Position numbers and translations under genes: made by a program. 64,000 nt of DNA from Pigmentiphaga sp. NML080357 (GTDB lineage: Bacteria > Pseudomonadota > Gammaproteobacteria > Burkholderiales > Burkholderiaceae_B), in NCBI RefSeq assembly GCF_002188465.1, contig NZ_NINW01000048.1, forward strand, positions 62,001 to 126,000, read 5' to 3'. A model generated the notes under the pieces. The model was not told the DNA's origin. It searched no databases and worked only from the letters and a program-made list of their open reading frames with translations. Below are positions 50,747-57,331 of this stretch, piece after piece (within the stretch, counting starts at the first letter, position 1; every line of letters starts with the position of its first letter).

Positions 50747-51616
50747 TTAAATCGTGTCCAGGACGTAGCGGGCCATCTCCTGCCGGGTGCAGATCCAGAC
50801 GTCGTCGGCCTGGCTGACGCGGCCCATGATCTCGTCGTACACCCATGCGCCGGACGGTCGGCCCATGACGTGCGTATGTGCCGTCACGTCCAGCATCAGC
50901 GGCGCGGTCTCGCGTTCGCGGAACGCCTCGAAGCAATCGGCGAAAGTGTCCAGCATGTGGCGCGGACCCTGTCCGTAGCGGATGCAGGTGGGCAGGTCGT
51001 TGACGTCCATGGTCAGGGGGATGGCGACGATGCGGTGCTTGTCGAACGTCATGACGTATGGCCGGTCGTCGTCGTTCATGTCGCCGTGGTGCAGGTAGCC
51101 GGCTTCTGCCAGCAGACGGGAGCTGATCAGGCTTCCCGTGCCGCGCGGGCTGATCCAGCCGGTGGGCGCGATGCCCGCCGTGCTTGTCAGGAGCTGGTGG
51201 TTGCGCTGCAGGTTCTGGCGCTCGGCCGCCTCGTCCAGGTAGACGGGAATGACGTCCATGCCCCACGAGTGATTGACGATCTCGTGCCCGAGTTCGGCAA
51301 TGCGCCGTACGGTGGCAGGATCGCGTTCGCAGATGACGCCGTTCACCATGACGCTGGTCTTCACGCCATGTTTCTCGGCGATGCCGATCAGGCGATGGAT
51401 GCCGCGGTTGATGCCGAAAGCCGCCCAGGAGTGCGCATTGGTATCGAAGTACCCGGGCTTGAGCACGTTGCCCATGGGGCCGATGCCCGGCGCTTGTCCA
51501 TCCGACCAGGCCTCGAACGCGATGTTGAAGATCACCGCGATGCGCTTGCCGCCTGGCCAGCGGAAATCGTCCGGCAGGCGCGCGATGTGCGGGGTAACTG
51601 CTGCGGGGGCGGTCAT
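50747..51616 (-). CDS. Polysaccharide deacetylase (NodB-fold) family protein, PuuE-like
   Basis: The 289-residue protein is cytoplasmic by appearance. The NodB homology region runs from RIAVIFNIAFEAW through HGVKTSVMVNGVICERDP, ELGHEIVNHSWGMDVIP (the metal-binding NHSW replaces the usual HTxxH), TGWISPRGTGS and MLDVTAHTHVMGRPSG. The pattern is closer to the allantoinase PuuE group and other deacetylase-like hydrolases acting on small amides than to chitin deacetylases. Its ATG overlaps the FAH gene stop by four bases, so it is translated together with that gene. Confidence 0.85.
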   Translation of the reverse strand: MTAPAAVTPHIARLPDDFRWPGGKRIAVIFNIAFEAWSDGQAPGIGPMGNVLKPGYFDTNAHSWAAFGINRGIHRLIGIAEKHGVKTSVMVNGVICERDPATVRRIAELGHEIVNHSWGMDVIPVYLDEAAERQNLQRNHQLLTSTAGIAPTGWISPRGTGSLISSRLLAEAGYLHHGDMNDDDRPYVMTFDKHRIVAIPLTMDVNDLPTCIRYGQGPRHMLDTFADCFEAFRERETAPLMLDVTAHTHVMGRPSGAWVYDEIMGRVSQADDVWICTRQEMARYVLDTI

Positions 51617-52488
51617 GCTTCCTCCTGCACGGTGTTGGCGAGGATTCCGATGCCTTCGATTTCTATCTCGATGCGGTCGCCGGGCTGCATCCACACGGGG
51701 GGCGTGCGCGCATAGCCCACGCCGGCGGGCGTGCCCATTGCGATGACGTCGCCCGGTTCGAGCGTGATGGCCTCGGTGAGCAGGCACAGGGTTTCGGCCA
51801 CCGGAAACAGCATGTTGGCCGTGTTGTCGCTCTGCATGACGCGGCCGTTGAGGCGGGATTCGATCTTCAGCCCCGCGGCCCCCGGGGCCACGCCGGCGGC
51901 GGGCACCAGCCACGGGCCGAAAGCGCCGGTGCCGTCGAAGTTCTTGCCTATGGTCCATTGCGCCGTCCTGCGCTGGTAGTCGCGCAGGGTGGCGTCGTTG
52001 AAGCACGCATATCCCGCCACCGCGGAAAGCGCGTCGGCCTGCGCGAGATGGCGGGCGCGGCGGCCGATGACGACTGCCAGTTCCGCCTCGAAGTCGAGCT
52101 TGGCCGAGACCCGGGGGCGCAGCAGCGGCGCGTCGTGGCCGATGAGAGAGGTGGCGCCGCGCATGAAGAAGCTGGGGTACGAGGGCTTGGCGTTGCCGCC
52201 TTCGGCGGCGTGGTCGGCATAGTTCAGGCCAAGGCAGATGATCTTGCCCGGGCGCGGAATGGGCGGGAGCAGGCGGACGCCCGACAGAGGCACCCGGTTG
52301 CCGGTGGCGACGGCCCGGGCGGCGGCCTCGCGCATGGCCCGCGGGCCCAGGGCGAGCAGCGCGGCGAGGGCCCCGGGCATGAACGAATGGTCGGGCGCCG
52401 CTACTTCGGCGACGCTTTCGTCCACCACGACGCCGATGCGGACTTCGGCTTGTCCCGGCAGCGAAAAGGAAACGAATCGATCTGACAT
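51613..52488 (-). CDS. Fumarylacetoacetate hydrolase-family protein
   Basis: The 291-residue protein has the FAH C-terminal fold: IICLGLNYADHAAEGG, PSYPSFFMRGATSLIGHDAP, KLDFEAELAVVIGRRAR (metal-binding E-x-E and the following D region) and GDVIAMGTPAGVGYAR. Members hydrate or cleave C-C bonds of 2-hydroxy-dienoates or acylpyruvates in aromatic breakdown. The start at 52488 (MSDRFVSFSLPG) is chosen because the longer frame upstream runs through the AT-rich operator region. It is the first gene of the minus-strand operon and faces the GntR gene. Confidence 0.88.
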   Translation of the reverse strand: MSDRFVSFSLPGQAEVRIGVVVDESVAEVAAPDHSFMPGALAALLALGPRAMREAAARAVATGNRVPLSGVRLLPPIPRPGKIICLGLNYADHAAEGGNAKPSYPSFFMRGATSLIGHDAPLLRPRVSAKLDFEAELAVVIGRRARHLAQADALSAVAGYACFNDATLRDYQRRTAQWTIGKNFDGTGAFGPWLVPAAGVAPGAAGLKIESRLNGRVMQSDNTANMLFPVAETLCLLTEAITLEPGDVIAMGTPAGVGYARTPPVWMQPGDRIEIEIEGIGILANTVQEEA

Positions 52489-52554
52489 TGTCGATAAAAT
52501 TCCATATGAATGAAAATATCGACAAAATTCTATCGAGCTAAAATAATATCGGTA
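52489..52554. promoter_or_regulatory. Operator/promoter between FAH operon and GntR regulator
   Basis: TGTCGATA at 52489-52496 and TATCGACA at 52517-52524 are a perfect inverted repeat with 20 bp between. GTCGATAAAATTC and ATCGACAAAATTC also read as direct repeats, and two further ATCG steps follow at 52532 and 52548. The region is sharply AT-rich compared with the coding DNA around it and lies between divergent starts. It is a natural site for the GntR protein to control both transcripts. Confidence 0.6.
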
Positions 52555-52573
52555 ACTTGAGGAAAACCCCCAC

Positions 52574-53239
52574 ATGCTCGACGCCGATACCGCACCCAGC
52601 ATGACCGTGCAGATCTACGAACGCCTGCGAGCGGATCTGCTCGATGGTTTATGGCCGCCAGGACAGAAGCTGCCGATGCACCGCCTGCGCGAGCACTATG
52701 CGATCGGCGCCAGTCCGCTGCGGGAGGCGCTCAGCCGTCTCGTGGCCGAGGGACTGGCCGTGCACAACGACCAGCGGGGTTTCTCGGCCGCGGCGGTGTC
52801 ACCGGCCGAACTGGACGACATCGTGCGCAACCGCATCGCGCTCGAATCCATCGCGCTCGAACAGGGGCTGGCGCGCCGCGGCCCCGAATGGGAAGAGGCG
52901 CTCCTGATTGCGTTCCACCGGCTGTCGCGCACGCCGCGTTCGGTGGACGCCGACAGCTATGAGGAAAATCCGGTCTGGGAACAGCAGCATCGTGCCTTTC
53001 ATTTCGCGCTGCTGTCCGCCTGCGGCTCGCCGCTGCTGATGGGGTTTTGCGAGCAACTGTACGACCGCGCTTACCGCTACCGCCAACTGGCGGCGCGCAA
53101 GGCCTACAAGCGGCGCAATGAGCTGGACGAGCACCGCGCCATTTTCGAGGCGGTCATGGCGGGCGACCTGGAGACCGCCAAGCAATTGCTGGCCCAGCAC
53201 TACCAGCGGACCGCTTCGCTGTCGGGCCAGCAGGGTTGA
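52574..53239 (+). CDS. GntR-family transcriptional regulator, FCD type
   Basis: The 221-residue protein has an N-terminal winged helix-turn-helix (IYERLRADLLDGLWPPGQKL, then HYAIGASPLREALSRLVAEGLAV) and a C-terminal helical FCD ligand-binding domain with metal-ligand histidines in FHRLSR and EHRAIFEAVMAGDLETA. FCD regulators sense organic acids and usually repress a neighbouring catabolic operon. The divergent FAH-deacetylase-Bug-Bug-hydrolase operon is the obvious target. Confidence 0.92.
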   Translation: MLDADTAPSMTVQIYERLRADLLDGLWPPGQKLPMHRLREHYAIGASPLREALSRLVAEGLAVHNDQRGFSAAAVSPAELDDIVRNRIALESIALEQGLARRGPEWEEALLIAFHRLSRTPRSVDADSYEENPVWEQQHRAFHFALLSACGSPLLMGFCEQLYDRAYRYRQLAARKAYKRRNELDEHRAIFEAVMAGDLETAKQLLAQHYQRTASLSGQQG

Positions 53240-53355
53240 CCGGCCCCGCTGGCCGCGCAACCGGTATTCGCATGTGAGCTGCCCATGGCGGATGATACTG
53301 AAGCGGTACCGCTTGCCGGCGGCGGCAGGACGTTCGTTCAAGTGCCCACGAATCT

Positions 53356-54201
53356 TCAGTTTCCCCGCGCCGATTCGATGGCGCGCAACGCCTCGAGCGC
53401 GCCCAGGGGCAGGCTGACGCCCGTCGAGAGCCCATGGATCCCCGGTTCGCGCGGATTGATGCGGATGACCGGGACGCCCCCGTCGAAGGCCAGTTGCTCG
53501 CTGAAGTGGCGCACCGTGGGAACGGCCTGGCCCGCGCCGATCTCGATCACCACGGGCCGCGATGCCCGTTGCAATTGCCGCTCCAGGCGCCGCGCCTGGG
53601 CTGCCGTACGGGCCTCGATCCAGTCCGCATCGCCGAACATCAGGACATTCGGGCGCGCGATGCCGCCGCAATGGGGGCAAGCGGGCAGCGCGTTGCGCAG
53701 CACGCAGCGTTCGTCATCGACGTCGGGAACGAAGCCGTCGGCCGGCCAGATGGCATCGCAGCAAGGTTCCAGGCACTGCAGGAAATGCAGCGAGCCGTGG
53801 CATTCGGTCACGATGTCTTCGCCAAAACCGGCACGCTGGAACTGCCCGTCGACGTTGCTCGTGAAAACCACGCATCCCGCGGGAAGGTCCCGCGACCAGT
53901 CGCGCAGCAGCGCGAAGCCGGGGTGGGGCACGGTGTCGCGATACAGCGCCAGGCGATGGCCATAGAACCCCCAGGCGAGCCGTGGATCGCGATGGAAGGC
54001 GCGCGGCGAGGCGATGGCGGTGAAGGCTATGCCGTGCCGGCCGAGGGCGGGGTAGGCGCGCCAGAACCCGTGCTGGCCTCGGAAGTCGGGCAGGCCCGAG
54101 TCGATGCCCATGCCGGCGCCGGCGGCGATGACGAGGCAGTCGGCCTCGTCGACGAGCCGGGCAGCGCGCTCGATATCAGGCAGGTGGATGGGCGATGCCA
54201 T
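53356..54201 (-). CDS. SIR2-family NAD-dependent deacetylase-like protein
   Basis: The 281-residue protein carries the sirtuin blocks in order: AAGAGMGIDSGLPDFRGQHG (NAD site, near residue 27), VVFTSNVDGQFQRAGF, TECHGSLHFLQC with the expected catalytic histidine, zinc-type cysteines in CLEPC and CPHC, and IEIGAGQAVPTVR. It departs from classical CobB (GAGxSxxSGIPxFR, TQNID), so it belongs to a less characterised bacterial branch and may not be a protein deacetylase. It starts 59 bp after ribB on the same strand with no terminator visible, which would place it under the FMN riboswitch. Confidence 0.85.
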   Translation of the reverse strand: MASPIHLPDIERAARLVDEADCLVIAAGAGMGIDSGLPDFRGQHGFWRAYPALGRHGIAFTAIASPRAFHRDPRLAWGFYGHRLALYRDTVPHPGFALLRDWSRDLPAGCVVFTSNVDGQFQRAGFGEDIVTECHGSLHFLQCLEPCCDAIWPADGFVPDVDDERCVLRNALPACPHCGGIARPNVLMFGDADWIEARTAAQARRLERQLQRASRPVVIEIGAGQAVPTVRHFSEQLAFDGGVPVIRINPREPGIHGLSTGVSLPLGALEALRAIESARGN

Positions 54202-54260
54202 GGGAAGGGGAAGCGAGGAGCTGCAATCATACTCGAGGCCGCCCGCCTCCCTGGCCGGGG

Positions 54261-54923
54261 TCAGGCCGCGATGGGCTCCGTCGTCGTCTCGGCACGGGTG
54301 CGCCAGGCCACGATGTCCTCGATCGTCAGCAGCGGCCAGTCGTTCCGGCGGGCATAGGCAAGGGCGGCGTCGCCGCGCATCATGGTGCCATCCTCGTGCA
54401 TCAGTTCGCACAGCAGGCCGGCCGGCGCGAACCCGGCCAGGCGGGCCAGGTCCACTGAGCCCTCGGTATGGCCGCGGCGGCCCAGCACGCCGCGCGGATC
54501 GGCTCGCAGCGGGAACATGTGTCCGGGGCTCACCAGCGCGGCCGGATCGCCGGATAGGGCCGCCCGGACGGTGGTGATGCGATCGGCGGCCGAGACCCCG
54601 GTGCTGACGCCATCGCGGGCCTCGATGCTGACGGTGAAGGCGGTGCCGTTGCGGCTGCGATTGCGCGAGGTCATTTGGGGCAGGCCCAGCGCATCGACCT
54701 GTTCGGGCGTCAGGCACAGGCACACGATGCCGCTGCAATCGCGGATCATCCGGGCCATGAGCGGTTCGGTGATGGATTCGGCGGCGATGATGAGGTCCGC
54801 CTCGTTCTCGCGGTCTTCGTCGTCCAGCAGGACGACAGGCTTGCCGAGCTTGATGGCGGCCAGGGCGGCGTGGAGGCGCTGCTCGGCCGTGGTGGTCTGG
54901 AAATACTGTTGCAGGGACTGCAT
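54261..54923 (-). CDS. ribB: 3,4-dihydroxy-2-butanone-4-phosphate synthase RibB
   Basis: RibB makes the four-carbon unit of riboflavin from ribulose-5-phosphate. The 220-residue product lacks a GTP cyclohydrolase domain, so it is the single-function form. The active site is in [20 protein letters not shown], with further blocks [46 protein letters not shown] (quoted in part) and [15 protein letters not shown]. An FMN riboswitch lies about 110 bp upstream, so expression should fall when flavin is plentiful. Confidence 0.96.
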   Translation of the reverse strand: MQSLQQYFQTTTAEQRLHAALAAIKLGKPVVLLDDEDRENEADLIIAAESITEPLMARMIRDCSGIVCLCLTPEQVDALGLPQMTSRNRSRNGTAFTVSIEARDGVSTGVSAADRITTVRAALSGDPAALVSPGHMFPLRADPRGVLGRRGHTEGSVDLARLAGFAPAGLLCELMHEDGTMMRGDAALAYARRNDWPLLTIEDIVAWRTRAETTTEPIAA

Positions 54924-55034
54924 GTAAACGCTCCGTAAGAATCCAGGAAGCGTTCAGGGCATGCGCTCGGGGAGCGCGTAGGATGCGCGCCGCGGCCGGC
55001 GTGCGCGAAGGCGCCGGCATGCGGAACGTGTTCC

Positions 55035-55182
55035 CGTCTTCTTTCATCCGGACTATGACCGTCGGCTCCGGCTTGGGACCGGATCTGCTGACCTTGCCGG
55101 CGGAGCCGGCAAGCGCTCGCGGGCTCGGTGCCGTACAGCACCCTACCGCCGGTGGGGATTTTCGCCCCGCCCTGAAGACGCA
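55035..55182 (-). promoter_or_regulatory. FMN riboswitch (RFN element) upstream of ribB
   Basis: On the minus strand the conserved blocks appear in order: CTTCAGGGCGGGGCGAAA, TCCCCACCGGCGGTA, GCCCGCGAGCGC, GGTCAGCAGATCCGGT, then AGCCGGAGCCGACGGTCA and TAGTCCGGATGAAAGAAG. These are the six-helix junction of the FMN aptamer. A GC-rich region between it and ribB (54924-55034, with GCGCGCCGCGGCCGGCGTGCGC) may form the expression platform that hides the start or ends transcription. Confidence 0.96.
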
Positions 55183-55291
55183 CCGCCCTGGAAGGCGGCA
55201 CCGGCAATGGTAGCAGAAGTGCGGGGAGGGCTCAGCCGCGGCCCTGGCGCGGGCTCAGGTATTCTTGTCGCTCGAGGAGACGAATCCATCC

Positions 55292-56527
55292 ATGCCGAGC
55301 GATACCCATCCGCGGCCGTCCGAGATCAGCGGGCGGCAATCCCTGTTGATCTTCGCCTGTTTTGCCGCCGCTTACTTCTTTTCCTATGGCCTGCGTTCGG
55401 TCAATGCCGCGCTGGCGCCTTTCATCACTGCCGACCTGGCGCTGAACAAATCCCAGCTCGGCTGGCTGTCCTCGGCGTTTTTCATTTCGCTCGCCGCCAT
55501 GCAGGCGCCGCTCGGCATCTGGCTGGACAGATACGGCGCCCGCCGAGTGGAGGCCTGCCTGCTTGCCATTGCCGCAGTGGGTTCGTTCGTCATGGTCTGG
55601 GCCGGAAACTTTGCCGCGACCTCGGCGGGGCGCATTCTCATCGGCGCCGGCGTGGCGGCCAGCCTCATGGCGCCGTTCTCGTACTTCCGCCGATGCTATC
55701 CGGTCGAAAAGCAGGCGCAACTGGGCCTGTGGCTGCTCGTGGCCGGCACCGGCGGGGCGGTGTTCTTCACTTCGCCCGCCGCGGCGCTGGCCAGCCATTT
55801 CGGATGGCGCAGCGTGCATCTGCTTTCCGGCATCTCGCTCGCGGTGGTCGCCGTCCTGCTCTGGCGCGTCGTGCCCGATCACGACGTCCTGATGCTCGAT
55901 ACCACTTCGCGCGCCGAGCAGGTCTCTTTATGGGGCTTGCTGCGCCACCCGGAGATATTGCGCGTGATGCCGCTGTCCGCGATCGGGCAGGGGGGCATTA
56001 TTGCCTTGCAGACCTTGTGGGCCGGCCCGTGGATGATCGACGTGCTGGGGATGAGCCCCACGCGCAGCGCCACGCTGCTCCTGGCCATGATGCTGGTGAT
56101 GACGCTGGGCTATGTGGTGATGGGGTTCGCCAGCCCGCCGCTGCAGCGCCGTTTCGGCTTGCGCAACGTGGCGTTGGCGGGCTATTTGTGCTGCTTCGTC
56201 GTGGTGTTCATGCTTGCCGTGGCGACGGGGCAGCTGGCCTGGCTGCTGTGGCTGGTCATGGCCGCGGCGGTCGCTCCCATCATGCTGATGCAGCCCTATC
56301 TTTCCACGCAGTTTCCGCGCGAGGCCGCGGGCCGGCTCGTCACGCTCTACAACATGTTCGTGTTCATCGGCGCCTTCGTCATCCAATGGGGAATCGGTGT
56401 CGTCGTCGACGGATTGGCGCAGGCCGGCATGGGCCGCGAAACGTCGTACGCGATCACGTTCGCCGGCCTGGGTGTGCTGCAGATCGCATCCCTGATCTGG
56501 TTCGCCAAGCGCCGCGAACCAGCTTGA
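55292..56527 (+). CDS. MFS transporter
   Basis: The product of about 411 residues has twelve membrane segments. TM1-TM2 and the loop are AYFFSYGLRSVNAALAPFI, LGWLSSAFFISLAAMQAPLG and LDRYGARRVEA (motif A). This pattern resembles the phthalate/hexuronate-type or ACS-like proteobacterial MFS carriers of organic anions, but the substrate is not determinable. The ATG at 55292 is preceded by GAGGAG, 12 bp upstream; a TTG at 55265 would give a longer form. It is divergent from ribB and its riboswitch. Confidence 0.88.
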   Translation: MPSDTHPRPSEISGRQSLLIFACFAAAYFFSYGLRSVNAALAPFITADLALNKSQLGWLSSAFFISLAAMQAPLGIWLDRYGARRVEACLLAIAAVGSFVMVWAGNFAATSAGRILIGAGVAASLMAPFSYFRRCYPVEKQAQLGLWLLVAGTGGAVFFTSPAAALASHFGWRSVHLLSGISLAVVAVLLWRVVPDHDVLMLDTTSRAEQVSLWGLLRHPEILRVMPLSAIGQGGIIALQTLWAGPWMIDVLGMSPTRSATLLLAMMLVMTLGYVVMGFASPPLQRRFGLRNVALAGYLCCFVVVFMLAVATGQLAWLLWLVMAAAVAPIMLMQPYLSTQFPREAAGRLVTLYNMFVFIGAFVIQWGIGVVVDGLAQAGMGRETSYAITFAGLGVLQIASLIWFAKRREPA

Positions 56528-56585
56528 CGCCCACTCGGATTCGGCAAGAACCCAGTGCGTCACACCGAGAAACCCTCCCCATACC

Positions 56586-56664
56586 CAGGGCACAGCGGAT
56601 CCGGCTCCGCCGGTCCGCCAGTGCCGCCCCCCGGGGGGCGCGCGCAAGCGCGTAGGGGGGGGGC
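56586..56664 (-). repeat. GC-rich intergenic repeat, copy B (inverted relative to copy A)
   Basis: The reverse complement of this stretch matches 40217-40294 almost base for base (C run, TACGCGCTTGCGCGCG, C6G6 palindrome, CGGCACTGGCGGACC, GGCGGAGCCGGATCCGC), with only a few changes. It sits in the 196 bp between the convergent MFS and MarR genes and has no coding content. One end carries a run of nine G. Confidence 0.85.
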
Positions 56665-56723
56665 CAAAAAGATGCCCGCATGAAGCGGGCTGATGGAGAA
56701 ACTCGCGGAGATCCGCGTCGGAC

Positions 56724-57320
56724 TCAGGAGCGCTTGTCCGCGGCCATATGGCGACGGTTCTCCACGTGCTGGGCGGTATTGCCATCGCCCAGCATGCCAA
56801 GTGCCTCGGTCTTCAGCGCATGAACGCATTGCGCCAGAAAACCATGCACGGCCGACAGCTGTTCGCGCTCGTAGCGGGCGCCGATGTGCGCGACGTCTTC
56901 AGCCACGGCACGCATGTGGCGTTCGATCTCCGCGCATTTTTCGGCCACCGGACGGATGACGACGATGCGCCGGTCCAGCGGGTGCTTGTCGCGTACCACG
57001 AAGCCGGTTGCCTCGAGCCTGTCGATGACGGCGGTCGTCCCGCCCGAGCTGATGCCAGCCAGGCAGGCCAACTGGCCGGTCGTGATGGGCTCGAACTCGA
57101 TGACGAGTTCGAGCGCCTTCACGTCGACCATGCCCAGCCCGAGTCGTTCGGCCAATGCTGTCTGGTACAGCGAGGTGTAGACCGTCAAGCGGCGTCCCAA
57201 CATCGTGACGATGTTGCTCAGCATCTCCTGGCTGTCCTCGTCCCGCTCCTCATGTTCCCGGGGTATCGGCCCGTGGGCCGAATGGCTCGAGGAACTCATT
57301 ACGTTCTCCCAGTGAAGCAT
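56724..57320 (-). CDS. MarR-family transcriptional regulator
   Basis: The 198-residue protein has the MarR winged helix around residues 75-125: ITTGQLACLAGISSGGTTAVIDRLEATGFVVRD (quoted in part), then HPLDRRIVVIRPV as the wing. The start at 57320 follows AAGGAG, which lies in the last codons and stop of the repetitive lipoprotein gene, so the two genes are translated from the same message. A MarR protein as last gene of a cell-surface operon suggests autoregulation by a small ligand; that is inference. Confidence 0.9.
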   Translation of the reverse strand: MLHWENVMSSSSHSAHGPIPREHEERDEDSQEMLSNIVTMLGRRLTVYTSLYQTALAERLGLGMVDVKALELVIEFEPITTGQLACLAGISSGGTTAVIDRLEATGFVVRDKHPLDRRIVVIRPVAEKCAEIERHMRAVAEDVAHIGARYEREQLSAVHGFLAQCVHALKTEALGMLGDGNTAQHVENRRHMAADKRS

Positions 57321-57331
57321 GGCCTCTCCTT

